Below, one piece after another: positions 44,229 through 52,996 of a DNA stretch of 64,000 bases. Position numbers and translations under genes: made by a program. Origin of the DNA: Sandaracinaceae bacterium. GTDB lineage: Bacteria; Myxococcota_A; Polyangia; Polyangiales; Houyiibacteriaceae. The stretch is from positions 9,711-73,710 of the forward strand of contig JADJJE010000029.1 of the NCBI GenBank assembly GCA_016706685.1. Direction: 5' to 3'. Under the pieces are notes generated by a model. It saw nothing but the letters and a program-made list of their open reading frames with translations, did no database searches and had not been told where the DNA came from. Position 1 is the stretch's first letter. Every line of letters begins with the position of its first letter.

Positions 44229-44366
44229 CACGGGAGCGCCACGGGCTCGCGCATCCTGAGCCACGCTGTGAAGGAGCTCGCGGCCATGCCCGCCGGCACC
44301 AAGGCCATCGTCAGTATCTGCGCCGACGGCGGGCAGGGCAGCGTGGCGCTGCTCGAAGCCGTGTAG
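44229..44366 (+). pseudogene. 3'-end remnant of a thiolase (acetyl-CoA acyltransferase) gene
   Basis: A short reading frame ends with the recognisable thiolase C-terminus: GSATGSRILSHAVKELAAMPAGTKAIVSICADGGQGSVALLEAV, which contains the ATGSR and ICADGGQG active-site-region signatures (the catalytic Cys lies in the ICADGG segment). The conserved HPxG just upstream is disrupted, and no upstream thiolase sequence is present in the 50 bases to the Calx-beta stop. It looks like a leftover from a deletion or insertion event. Confidence 0.7.
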
Positions 44367-44392
44367 CGTGAGCGAGCGACGCACGGTGCGCG

Positions 44393-45244
44393 TTAAGCCG
44401 CGCTGCCCGCCGCCGCTGCGAGCGCGGCGCGCTGTTCCTCGTCGATGGGCACCGTGAACCGCGTCAAGAATTCCTCGCCCCGAGCGGCGTAGGTCCGCAG
44501 CTGGTCTTCCATGCCCTTCTCGTTCCACGGCGGGATCTTCGTCATTTCCGTCACGACGACGGGTGTGCTCTTCGTGAACGCGACGTTCCACAGCGATCCA
44601 GCGCTCGCCGTGACGGCGCGTTTCGTGTGGATGATCAGCCCGAGCTTCCCTTCCTGGAGGGCGGCCCATGCACGCTCGAAGCGCGCGAGTCCCGCGTCGA
44701 GAGCGCCGCTCACCTGCGAGGGGAACACCGTGGGTGCGTCTGGCTCGCGATCAGCGAGGTACCTATCGAGCGTGCTGTCGAACCGGTCCTCCGGCAGGCG
44801 CTCGCGAGCCTCGATGGAATCGTCCGCCAGCGTGACGATCTCCACGCCGTCCAGCGCACGATGGAGCCAGTGCACGAAGCGGCCGTCGTCACCGATGCGG
44901 ACCGCTGTGCCCATGGTCTGCAACGCCTCGCGCAGACGCGCGCGATGGGCGATCCGCGCGTCCCTGGCCGCGAGGACGCTTGCGGGCACCGTCGCGATCG
45001 CGACGAACTGTTCGGGCTCCCACGGCGGCGCGCAGCGTGAACGAAGGAGCTCGCCCAGGTACGGCGCTGCCACCAAGCTGAGCTCCGTGAGCGCGTCCCC
45101 CGCACCGAAGCACAGGTAGTGAACAGCGCCGCTGCCGGCTGGCAGCACCCACACGTCCACGGGACCCAAGCGCGGGCGCGGCACCGACAGCGCGTGGGTC
45201 TCGGCGGTGAGGGCAGCTTGCACGGTGTTCAGGTCGAGCGGCAT
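44393..45244 (-). CDS. Conserved protein of unknown function
   Basis: 283 residues, no signal. Alpha/beta appearance: an N-terminal region (VDVWVLPAGSGAVHYLCFGAGDALTELSLVAAPYLGELL), a middle with charged helices, and a C-terminal part with LIIHTKRAVTASAGSLWNVAFTKSTPVVVTEMTKIP. No family is recognised. It is 61 bases downstream of the SDR gene's end on the same strand, so read-through is possible. Confidence 0.7.
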   Translation of the reverse strand: MPLDLNTVQAALTAETHALSVPRPRLGPVDVWVLPAGSGAVHYLCFGAGDALTELSLVAAPYLGELLRSRCAPPWEPEQFVAIATVPASVLAARDARIAHRARLREALQTMGTAVRIGDDGRFVHWLHRALDGVEIVTLADDSIEARERLPEDRFDSTLDRYLADREPDAPTVFPSQVSGALDAGLARFERAWAALQEGKLGLIIHTKRAVTASAGSLWNVAFTKSTPVVVTEMTKIPPWNEKGMEDQLRTYAARGEEFLTRFTVPIDEEQRAALAAAAGSAA

Positions 45245-45305
45245 GAGACTTGGGCGAGTATGAGGGGTGGGGTCGCCAGCGTGTCAATGGTCGCGCTCGG
45301 GATGG

Positions 45306-46406
45306 CTACGCCCGCGCCCGAGCGGGCAGGTCCAAGGGCTCCACCTTGATCCACTCGATCGTCCGCGCCAGCGCCTCCTTCGGCGACACCCACGGCGTGT
45401 ACCCCAAGTCGCGCTCGGCCTGCGCGTTGGTGAAGTAGAAGTCCTTGCACAGGATGTAGAGGTGGAAGCGGTGGAAGGGCACGTCCACGCCCAGCACGCG
45501 GTGCACCAGCTCCATGCCGCGGGCCACCAGCTCGACGCCCATGTAGGGGAGGCGCAGCTTGGGCAGCGAGACGCCGCGCGCCGCCGCGTAAGGCCGGATG
45601 AACTCGAAGTAGTTGATGGCGTTGCCCTCGCCCACGAAGTACGCCTTGCCGCCCACGCTCTCGCGCGTGCTGGGGTCGTGCAGGCGCGAGGCCGCGAGGA
45701 GGTGCCCGTGCACCACGTTGTCCACGTAGACCACGTCGAACAGCGCGCTCCCGTCCCCCATCAGGAAGGGCACCTTGCCACTGGCCAGCTCCGTGATGCT
45801 CACCTTGATGGCGTGCGGATCGTGCGGCCCGTAGATGTGCACGGGCCGAATGGCGCAGGTGGACAGCCCGCGCTTGCCGTGTGCCTGGCGCACCACACGC
45901 TCGCCCTCGATCTTGGTGCGCACGTAGTCGTGCACCAGCACGTCGGGGTAGGGGAGGCTCTCGTCGCCGTTCGTCACGCCGTTCTTGGTGAGCACCACGT
46001 CTTCCGAGCTGGTGTAGACCAAGAAGGGCACGCCCAGCTCCTGCGCCACCTCCACCACGTTGCGGGTGCCCTCCACGTTCACGGCGTCGATCAGCGGGTT
46101 CTTCTTGAGCCCCACGTCCACCAGCGAGGCCAGATGGAACACGGTGTGTGCCCCCGCGATGGCCTTGCGCAGGTCCTCGCGCGAGCGGATGTCGCCCACC
46201 GCGCTCGTGACGCGTGACGGGTCGGAGGGCGCCTGGCGCGGGGCGAAGGGTGCGGTGTCGAACACGTGCACGGTCTCGAAGCGCGGCCAGCCTGCGGGCG
46301 CGTCGGGCACGTCGCCCAACAAGCACGCGACGAGTCGCTGTCCGAGAAAACCGGCGCCGCCGATGACGACGGCCTTCTGGGGGGAGGAGGCGGTGGGCTG
46401 GGTCAC
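45306..46406 (-). CDS. NAD(P)-dependent epimerase/3-beta-hydroxysteroid dehydrogenase-like SDR
   Basis: 366 residues from GTG 46406 (GTG 46436 is also in frame). Extended SDR: nucleotide motif VIGGAGFLGQ near residue 15, FHLASLVDVGLKKNP, TSSEDVV, the catalytic YxxxK in DYVRTKIEGE, and an RPVHIYGPHD active-site-side loop. The C-terminal half has long hydrophobic helices (LPYMGVELVARGMELVHRVLGVDV), as in 3-beta-HSD-type enzymes that act on steroids or isoprenoids. Oxidation of a lipid-like alcohol is an inference. It is divergent from the alpha/beta hydrolase gene with 73 bases between. Confidence 0.88.
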   Translation of the reverse strand: MTQPTASSPQKAVVIGGAGFLGQRLVACLLGDVPDAPAGWPRFETVHVFDTAPFAPRQAPSDPSRVTSAVGDIRSREDLRKAIAGAHTVFHLASLVDVGLKKNPLIDAVNVEGTRNVVEVAQELGVPFLVYTSSEDVVLTKNGVTNGDESLPYPDVLVHDYVRTKIEGERVVRQAHGKRGLSTCAIRPVHIYGPHDPHAIKVSITELASGKVPFLMGDGSALFDVVYVDNVVHGHLLAASRLHDPSTRESVGGKAYFVGEGNAINYFEFIRPYAAARGVSLPKLRLPYMGVELVARGMELVHRVLGVDVPFHRFHLYILCKDFYFTNAQAERDLGYTPWVSPKEALARTIEWIKVEPLDLPARARA

Positions 46407-46479
46407 GACGGGACTTATACGCCAATGCACGCGCACGAATCCATGGGCGTGGTCTCGCCCCCGCGCCTACGATGGCGCC

Positions 46480-47433
46480 GTGAACGAACCTCGTCCCGCT
46501 GCCTCCCGTGGGCGCCGCGCGCTGCGCGTCTTTCTCGGCATCCTGCTGCTCCTCGTGGTCCTCCTGGCCAGCGGCATCCGCCGCGATGTGCCCATGAGCG
46601 AGCTGCTCCCCCTGTACGCGTCGGACGCCTCGCGGTTCGTGGATATCGAGGGCATGCAGGTGCACTACCGCGACGAAGGCTCGGGCCCGCCGCTGCTGCT
46701 GATCCACGGCACGTCGTCGTCGCTCCACACGTGGGACGCGTGGACCGAGGCCCTCACGTCGCACCGGCGCGTGGTGCGCCTCGACCTGCCGGGCTTCGGG
46801 CTCACGGGCCCGGCGCCGGACCGGGATTACCGCGCGGCCCGCTTTGCTCGCGTGGCGGCGGCGCTGCTCGACCACCTGCAGATCCCGCAGGCCGACGTGG
46901 CCGGCAACTCGCTGGGCGGGCGTGTGGCGGTGGAGCTTGCGCTCGCGCACCCCGACAAGGTGCGCCGCCTGGTGCTGGTGGACGCCGCAGGCCTCTCGGG
47001 CCAATCCCCGCCGCCCATCTTCCGCCTGGCGCAGACGCCCGTGGCCAACCAGCTGCTCACCGTCATCTCGCCGCGTGTCCTGGTGCGCGCCAACGTGGAG
47101 CAGGTGTACGGCGACCCCAGCCGCGTGACCGAGGCGTTGGTGGACCGCTATCACGCCGTGCTGCTGCGCGAGGGCAACCGGCAGGCGTTGGTGGACCGCT
47201 TCACCGGGCCGCGCGACCCGGACCTGGACGACCGGCTGGACGAGATCCGCGTGCCCACGCTGCTGCAGTGGGGTGCGCGCGACGTGTGGATCCCGCTCGA
47301 GTTCGGGCGGCGCTTCGAGCGTGGCATCGCGGGCGCCGAGCTGCGCGTCTACGACCAGCTGGGCCACGTGCCCATGGAGGAGGACCCCGACGCCACGGTG
47401 CGCGACGCCGACGCGTTCTTGAGCCGCGAGTGA
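46480..47433 (+). CDS. Alpha/beta-hydrolase with N-terminal membrane anchor
   Basis: 317 residues from GTG 46480. An N-terminal hydrophobic helix (VFLGILLLLVVLLASG) could anchor it in the inner membrane or act as a signal. Alpha/beta-hydrolase fold: oxyanion HG in LLLIHGTSSS, the nucleophile in GNSLGG, the acid in ARDVWIPLE and the catalytic His in LGHVPMEEDP. Substrate type (ester, epoxide or C-C bond) is unknown. Neighbour downstream, 58 bases on, is the luciferase-like oxidoreductase. Confidence 0.92.
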   Translation: MNEPRPAASRGRRALRVFLGILLLLVVLLASGIRRDVPMSELLPLYASDASRFVDIEGMQVHYRDEGSGPPLLLIHGTSSSLHTWDAWTEALTSHRRVVRLDLPGFGLTGPAPDRDYRAARFARVAAALLDHLQIPQADVAGNSLGGRVAVELALAHPDKVRRLVLVDAAGLSGQSPPPIFRLAQTPVANQLLTVISPRVLVRANVEQVYGDPSRVTEALVDRYHAVLLREGNRQALVDRFTGPRDPDLDDRLDEIRVPTLLQWGARDVWIPLEFGRRFERGIAGAELRVYDQLGHVPMEEDPDATVRDADAFLSRE

Positions 47434-47491
47434 GCGGCGCGCCGGCCCGTCCTCGTAACGCAGCCATCGCCCGGCGCGACCTGTCTCGACC

Positions 47492-48490
47492 ATGATCCCC
47501 TTCTCCGTCTTGGACCTGGCCCCCGTCACGGAGGGGAGCACCCCCGCCGACGCGTTCCGCAACAGCCTGTCGCTGGCGCAGCACGCCGAGGCGCTGGGCT
47601 TCACGCGCTTCTGGCTGGCCGAGCACCACAACATGCCGGGCATCGCCAGCGCGGCCACGGCCGTGGTCATCGGGCACGTGGCGGCGGGCACCAAGACCAT
47701 CCGCGTGGGCTCGGGCGGCGTCATGCTGCCCAACCACGCGCCGCTGGTGATCGCCGAGCAGTTCGGCACCCTCGCGTCGCTCTTCCCGGGGCGCATCGAC
47801 CTGGGCCTCGGGCGCGCGCCCGGCACCGACCCGCGCACCATGCACGCGCTGCGGCGCAGCCTGGCCCACCCTTCGGAGCGCGGTGACCCGTTCCCACGTG
47901 ACGTGCTGGAGCTGCAGCGCTACTTCGCCGACTCGGAGCCGGGGCAGGCCATTCGCGCCGTCCCGGGCGAGGGGCTGCACGTGCCGCTCTGGCTGCTGGG
48001 CTCCAGCCTCTACAGCGCGGAGCTGGCGGGCAAGCTGGGGCTGCCCTTCGCGTTCGCCTCGCACTTCGCGCCGGACCTCTTGATGGAGGCGCTGGCCATC
48101 TACCGGCGCTCGTTCACCCCTTCGGCCGAGCGGCAGGTCCCCCACGCCATGGTGGCCACCAACGTGATCGCGGCCCATACCGACGCCGAGGCCCAGCGGC
48201 TGGCCACCTCGCTCATGCTGGCCTTCGTGCGGTTGCGGCGCGGGCAGCCCGGGAAGCTGCCGCCTCCGGTCGACGACCCCACCTCGGTGCTGTCGCCCGC
48301 AGAGCTCGCGGGCATGCGCAGCCTGCTGAAGCGCTCGTTCGTGGGCTCTCGGGCCACCGTGGGGCGTGGCCTGCGCGAGCTCATCGCCGAGACGCAGGCC
48401 GACGAAGTGATGGTGGCGGGGCAGGTCTTCGATCATGCCGCGCGCCTGCGGTCGTACGAGATCGTGGCGGACATCGCTCGCGCTGGCTGA
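47492..48490 (+). CDS. LLM-class (luciferase-like) flavin-dependent oxidoreductase
   Basis: 332 residues. TIM-barrel bacterial luciferase-like monooxygenase of the MsnO8/YhbW type, using reduced flavin. Landmarks: FSVLDLAPV, TRFWLAEHHNMPGIASAATAVVIGHVAAGTKTIRVGSGGVMLPNHAPLVIAEQFGTLASLFPGRIDLGLGRAPGTDP and VAGQVFDH..RLRSYEIVADI. The substrate is unknown. It probably forms a unit with the alpha/beta-hydrolase upstream. It is cytoplasmic. Confidence 0.94.
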   Translation: MIPFSVLDLAPVTEGSTPADAFRNSLSLAQHAEALGFTRFWLAEHHNMPGIASAATAVVIGHVAAGTKTIRVGSGGVMLPNHAPLVIAEQFGTLASLFPGRIDLGLGRAPGTDPRTMHALRRSLAHPSERGDPFPRDVLELQRYFADSEPGQAIRAVPGEGLHVPLWLLGSSLYSAELAGKLGLPFAFASHFAPDLLMEALAIYRRSFTPSAERQVPHAMVATNVIAAHTDAEAQRLATSLMLAFVRLRRGQPGKLPPPVDDPTSVLSPAELAGMRSLLKRSFVGSRATVGRGLRELIAETQADEVMVAGQVFDHAARLRSYEIVADIARAG

Positions 48491-48594
48491 GCTGTTTCCG
48501 CCGTGGATTGATGATTCCGCCGAACATGGCGTCAAACCTGCGCGCTATGCAGAAAGCGTACTGTTTGACCTTCCACCGGCCCAACGAGCGGGCC

Positions 48595-49944
48595 ATGCTG
48601 GTGACCATGTTCCGCATCCCTCTCTCCGCATTGGCCTTCCCCACGGCCCTCTTGGCAGCCTGCTCGCTGGACTCGGGGCCTCCGCCTCCGCCTGCAGGCT
48701 CCCCCATGGCGCTCATGGCCCAGGCGGCCGCCGCCGGCATCACCGCCAGCGCCGTGGCCCCGCACTTCGGGGGCAAGGTCACCATCGCCGGCCCGCGCGT
48801 GGTGGAGGTGCTGCCGCGCGTGGACGGCCTGGTGCTGGCCGAGGTGCGTGACGCCACCGGCCAGCCCATGCGTGATGGCCGCGTGGTGGTGGACGTGGCC
48901 GGGACCGATGGCCAGCCCCACACGCTGGAGCTGCGCTACGACAACGACCTGCAGGTCTTCCAGGGCACCTCGGCGGTGCCTCTTCCGCCCACGCCGGCAC
49001 GCGTGAACGTGACTGTGCGGCCCGTGGGCGAGGCGCCCACCACGGCCGCCTTCGCGAGCGTTCCCGTGGCCACGGTGCCGGAGAATGGCGGCCAGGTAGT
49101 CCTGGTGGGCCCGGTGGCGCCCGAGGTGCGCGTGGACTCCGACGGTCAGGTGCACGCCTATCTTCCGGCCGGCGCGCCGCGTCTGCCGAGCGGCAGCCTC
49201 TACGCCAACGTGTCCGTCGGTCAGCCCACGCCGCAGCGCGTGGAGTTGGTCTACGACGAGCCGCAAGGGCACTACGTGGCGCAGCTGGGGCCCGACGCGC
49301 GCCCCGTGGGCGGTGAGTTCTCGCTCGAGTTCGAGGCTGGCGGCCAGCCCGTGGACCGCGGCCGCGTGACCCAAGTGACGGTGGCCCCGCCGCGGCGGCT
49401 GGGCGGGGTGGTGGTGGTGGCAGGGGACTACGGCCTCGAGGTGGCCCCCGTGGACAACGAGCTGCACGCCACCATCGCGGACCGCTCCGGCGCGTATGTG
49501 GCTGCGCCGCCGCCGCGCATCGAGGTCGTGGTGGTGGGTCGCCCGGCGCCGGTGGTCATGCGCTGGGACGCCACGCGGCGCGTCTACGTGGCGCCCATCC
49601 CCGTGGGCGTGGACGTGGAGACCGCGCCCATCCGCGTGGAGATCCACCACGGAGGCCGGCGTCACCGCGGCACGGTGCACATGCGCGGCAGCCACCCCGG
49701 ACGTGGCCGTGGCCCTGCACGCGCGGTGGTGGTGGCGCCTGCCGGCCCACGCGTGGACGTGCGTGTCGAGCACCCCGACCCGCGGCCGGGTGTGACCGTG
49801 CAGATCAACACACCGCCGCCTCCGCGCGTGGACATCCGCGTGGGTCACCCGGCGCCGCGCGCCGAAGTCCGCGTACACTCGGACAACGGGCGGCATCGTG
49901 GCCACGGAAAGCATCGCAAGCACCGCAAGCAGCGCCGTCGCTGA
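48595..49944 (+). CDS. Secreted lipoprotein with basic His/Arg-rich tail, unknown function
   Basis: About 449 residues from ATG 48595 (MLVTMFRIPLS...; starts at 48547 and 48607 are alternatives). Signal with lipobox LLAAC, then a Pro/Ser linker and a beta-rich body of about 350 residues built from repeated strands (VVEVLPRVDGLVLAEVRDATGQPM, ...RVVVDVAGTDGQPHTLELRYD). The C-terminal about 90 residues are Pro/His/Arg-rich and end with GRHRGHGKHRKHRKQRRR. A predicted envelope protein that might bind nucleic acid, anionic polymers or metal with its tail. The membrane protein gene overlaps its last 47 bases. Confidence 0.75.
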   Translation: MLVTMFRIPLSALAFPTALLAACSLDSGPPPPPAGSPMALMAQAAAAGITASAVAPHFGGKVTIAGPRVVEVLPRVDGLVLAEVRDATGQPMRDGRVVVDVAGTDGQPHTLELRYDNDLQVFQGTSAVPLPPTPARVNVTVRPVGEAPTTAAFASVPVATVPENGGQVVLVGPVAPEVRVDSDGQVHAYLPAGAPRLPSGSLYANVSVGQPTPQRVELVYDEPQGHYVAQLGPDARPVGGEFSLEFEAGGQPVDRGRVTQVTVAPPRRLGGVVVVAGDYGLEVAPVDNELHATIADRSGAYVAAPPPRIEVVVVGRPAPVVMRWDATRRVYVAPIPVGVDVETAPIRVEIHHGGRRHRGTVHMRGSHPGRGRGPARAVVVAPAGPRVDVRVEHPDPRPGVTVQINTPPPPRVDIRVGHPAPRAEVRVHSDNGRHRGHGKHRKHRKQRRR

Positions 49945-51712
49945 GCCCGCGCCGGCCGTCACGCGCGCGCGGTTGGTGGCCGCGAGCGCCGCCGTGGTGC
50001 TGCTGGGGCTGCTGGCCGAGGTGGCCTACGCAGGCCTCGCGGACCCGCCGCTCGCATGGGTGACGTTCTTCTCGCTCAGCTCGGAGCGCAACCTGCCCAC
50101 CGCGTGGAGCGCGGGGATCATGCTGCTGGCCGCGTGGCGTCTGCTCGCCGTGGCCCGCGTGCCCGCCGCCGAACGCCCCGGTGCCACGCCGGCGCTCGCG
50201 TGGTGGCTGCTGGCGTTCGGGTTCGTGCTCATGTCGGCCGACGAGGTCTTCGAGTTGCACGAGACGCTCCTGCTGCGGCCCGGGGAGGGCGCGCTCTACT
50301 TCGGGTGGATCGTCCCCGGCATCGCGCTGGTGGTGGCGCTAGGGCTGCTGTTCGTGCCGTTCCTGCGCGCGCTGCCTGCGGCCACTCGCCGGCCGTTCTT
50401 GGGCAGCGGTGGGCTGTTCGTGGGGGCCGCGCTGGGGCTCGAGGTGCCGCTCGGGCTCATCACCGAGGCCTACGGTGTGGAGAGCCTGGCCTACGCGCTG
50501 TGTGACTGGCTGGAGGAGGCGCTCGAGATCCTGGCCATCGCGTGGTTTGCCGGGACGCTGGGCCAGCTGGGGCGTGCGTCCAGCGCGACCGCCGCCGCGA
50601 CCACGAGCGCCGAGACACGCGGGCACTTCATCGTGGGCCCCACCTACGACTGGCTCTGGTTGTTGAGCCCGCCGTTGGTCGCGCTGGCCGTGGGCATCGG
50701 CATCTCCGGGTCGGACTTCTCGCACCAGGTGCACCTGCTGGCGGGGCGCGACCTCACGTGGGCCGAGCTCTCGCTGGGCGCGCTCATCCACGCGCACCTC
50801 GTGGCCGTGGTGGTGCGCAGCCACGGCAACGCAGACATCCGGCGGCGGCATCCGCTGCGCTTCTTCGCGGTGCCGCCGCTGCTGCTGGCCGCGATGGTGT
50901 TCTCTCCGTGGGTGGCGGCGGGCTGCGCCGTGCTGGCCACCTTCTGGGACGTGTTCCACTCGGGTGCCCAGACCTTCGGCTTCGCGCGCATCTACGACGT
51001 GCGGCGCGGCAACGACCCGCGCGTGGGGCGGCGGCTCGACTTCGCGCTCAACCAGCTGCTGTACGCGGGGCCCATCGTGGCGGGGGTCACGCTGGCCGAC
51101 CACCTCGAGGCGTTCAGCGCGTTCGACGACCTCTCGCTGTTCTTGTCCATGCGCGCGCCCGCCATGGTCGCAGGGCAGCAAGGCACGCTGGCCCGCGTGG
51201 TGTTCGGGGGCGGCTGCCTGTTCCTCGTGCTCTACCTGGCGTTCTACGCGCGCCGCGCGCGGGAGGGCTACACCGTGCCCTGGCAGAAGGTGTTCCTGCT
51301 GGTGAGCACGGGCGCCTGCTCCATCTACTGCTGGACCTGGAACTCGTGGGGCGAGGCCTTCTTCGTGATGAACCTGTTCCACGCGGTGCAGTATCTCGCG
51401 TTCGTGTGGGCCCAAGAAGGCGGCCGCGTGCGCGCGCGGCTCGGGGCGCTCGGCTCACGCCCGTTCGGCGCGTGGCTGGTGTTCGCGTCCGTGGTGGCGG
51501 CCTACGGGCTCTGGGCCCAGTGGGTGGAGGGACACGTCTGGTGGTGCGTCACCATCGTCGTGTCGCTCATGCACTTCTGGTACGACGGGTTCGTCTGGTC
51601 GGTGCGCCGCGGGGAGATTCGCGCGGCCACTCCCGCTGCGGACTACGCCTCGCCGTCGTCGCTGGCGTCGCTGTCGTCCGGGGCGTCTTCGCCTGGGGCG
51701 CCTTCGCGGTAG
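49898..51712 (+). CDS. Large polytopic membrane protein with two repeats of unknown function
   Basis: 604 residues from GTG 49898, which overlaps the preceding gene; TTG 49973 would shorten it. About 14 hydrophobic segments in two halves: residues 25-225, with a SADEVFELHETL segment in the first half, and 240-590, with IHAHLVAVVVRSHGNADIRRRH, FWDVFHSGAQTFGFARIYD and HFWYDGFVWSVRR. The several conserved His in the second half could bind metal or heme. I do not recognise the family. The 70-base convergent overlap with the next gene is unusual. Confidence 0.75.
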   Translation: MATESIASTASSAVAEPAPAVTRARLVAASAAVVLLGLLAEVAYAGLADPPLAWVTFFSLSSERNLPTAWSAGIMLLAAWRLLAVARVPAAERPGATPALAWWLLAFGFVLMSADEVFELHETLLLRPGEGALYFGWIVPGIALVVALGLLFVPFLRALPAATRRPFLGSGGLFVGAALGLEVPLGLITEAYGVESLAYALCDWLEEALEILAIAWFAGTLGQLGRASSATAAATTSAETRGHFIVGPTYDWLWLLSPPLVALAVGIGISGSDFSHQVHLLAGRDLTWAELSLGALIHAHLVAVVVRSHGNADIRRRHPLRFFAVPPLLLAAMVFSPWVAAGCAVLATFWDVFHSGAQTFGFARIYDVRRGNDPRVGRRLDFALNQLLYAGPIVAGVTLADHLEAFSAFDDLSLFLSMRAPAMVAGQQGTLARVVFGGGCLFLVLYLAFYARRAREGYTVPWQKVFLLVSTGACSIYCWTWNSWGEAFFVMNLFHAVQYLAFVWAQEGGRVRARLGALGSRPFGAWLVFASVVAAYGLWAQWVEGHVWWCVTIVVSLMHFWYDGFVWSVRRGEIRAATPAADYASPSSLASLSSGASSPGAPSR

Positions 51713-52158
51713 CGGTCCTGCATGCCTTGCAGGAAGTTCCGCAGCACCTGGTCCAGGCACTCGCGGTAGTGCTTGTGGCCGGGCTTGCGGAAGAAGGCGC
51801 TCAGCTCGTGGCGGCTGAGCGTGAGCTCGCGCGAGCACACCAGCTCCAGCATCTCGTCGGCCTGGATGTCGAGCGCGATCTTCAGCTTGGTCAGGATGAT
51901 GTTGTTGTTGAGCACCGACTCGGGGATGGGCTGCGGACCCTCGCGCCGCCCACGCATCTTCACGATGAAGCCGTTCAGGAACGTGGCCAGCAGCACGTCC
52001 TCGAGGGGCTCGAACGCCGGGTCTTCGTCGCGCTTCAGCCACGCGCTGACCTGCGCGCGTGTGATCTGACGACCGGCGAGGCCGAAGACCCGCATCATCT
52101 CGGCGTCGTCCAGGTCGAAGGTGTAGCGGACTCGTCGCAGGACGTCGTTGTTGTTCAT
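51643..52158 (-). CDS. DUF1456 (YehS-like) family protein
   Basis: 171 residues from ATG 52158. Matches the DUF1456 family with its two similar about 65-residue helical repeats: MNNNDVLRRVRYTFDLDDAEMMRVFGLAG and SVLNNNIILTKLKIALDIQADEMLELVCSRELTLSRHELSAFFRKPGHKHYRECLDQVLRNFLQGM. The C-terminal tail is acidic and low in complexity (GAPGEDAPDDSDASDDGEA). Function is unknown; members are cytoplasmic and sometimes occur near stress genes. Its 3' end overlaps the membrane protein gene by 70 bases on the opposite strand. Confidence 0.92.
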   Translation of the reverse strand: MNNNDVLRRVRYTFDLDDAEMMRVFGLAGRQITRAQVSAWLKRDEDPAFEPLEDVLLATFLNGFIVKMRGRREGPQPIPESVLNNNIILTKLKIALDIQADEMLELVCSRELTLSRHELSAFFRKPGHKHYRECLDQVLRNFLQGMQDRYREGAPGEDAPDDSDASDDGEA

Positions 52159-52265
52159 GGCGCTATCCCGGGCGGAGTGGAGCACGGCCTTAGCACGTTC
52201 CACGCGATGCTGCCGTGGCGGGCGCGCTCCACCAATGGGGAGTATGGGTCCTGCAGGAGATCCCC

Positions 52266-52955
52266 ATGCCACACCGCGAGTCACATCGAATCCATCACGT
52301 GGGCTGGCTGCGCGCAGCCGTGCTGGGCGCCAACGACGGCATCGTGTCCACCGCCAGCCTCATCATGGGTGTGGCCGCCTCGGGCGCGGGCGAGGAGAGC
52401 CTGCTCATCACGGGCATGGCGGGGCTCGCCGCAGGCGCCATGTCCATGGCCGCGGGCGAGTACGTGTCGGTCAGCTCGCAGGCGGACACCGAGGCGGCGG
52501 ACCTGGCGCGCGAGCGCCACGAGCTGGCCACCACGCCGGAGCTCGAGCACCGCGAGCTCACCGGCATCTACGTGGGGCGCGGCTTGGACCAGGCGTTGGC
52601 CGAGCAGGTGGCCACCCAGCTCACGGCGCACGACGCCCTCGGTGCTCACGGCCGCGACGAGCTGGGCATCACCAGCGAGGGCGCGGCGCGTCCCGTTCAA
52701 GCGGCGTTCGCGTCGGCGGGGACCTTCGCGGTGGGCGCGGCGCTGCCGCTGGCCGTCGCGCTGCTCACCCCGCGTGAGGCCACGCTGTGGGCGGTGGCAG
52801 GCAGCTCGCTCTTCTTCTTGGGGGTGCTGGGCGCGCTGTCCGCCAAGGTGGGTGGCGCCCCGGTGGTGAAGGCCACGCTGCGCGTCACGTTCTGGGGAGC
52901 GCTGGCCATGGGCATCACCTCGGCGGTGGGCGCGCTCTTCGGCGTGGCGGCGTGA
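52266..52955 (+). CDS. VIT1/CCC1-family iron/manganese transporter-like protein
   Basis: 229 residues from ATG 52266, preceded by caggaga. VIT/CCC1 membrane protein: GWLRAAVLGANDGIVSTASLIMGVAASGA is the first helix region, then GAMSMAAGEYVSVSSQADTEAADL, a charged linker, and two hydrophobic pairs at the end. Family members export Fe2+ or Mn2+ from the cytoplasm. No ferritin-like domain is attached. Opposite in direction to DUF1456, with a 107-base gap. Confidence 0.92.
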   Translation: MPHRESHRIHHVGWLRAAVLGANDGIVSTASLIMGVAASGAGEESLLITGMAGLAAGAMSMAAGEYVSVSSQADTEAADLARERHELATTPELEHRELTGIYVGRGLDQALAEQVATQLTAHDALGAHGRDELGITSEGAARPVQAAFASAGTFAVGAALPLAVALLTPREATLWAVAGSSLFFLGVLGALSAKVGGAPVVKATLRVTFWGALAMGITSAVGALFGVAA

Positions 52956-52996
52956 GCGCTTGGCGCAGCAGCGCCTACACTGTGCGCAGACACCCC

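Noticed and set aside
45229..47841. 870-codon minus-strand open frame
   Set aside because: Covers the convincing SDR, hydrolase and luciferase-like genes in another frame; no coherent domain.
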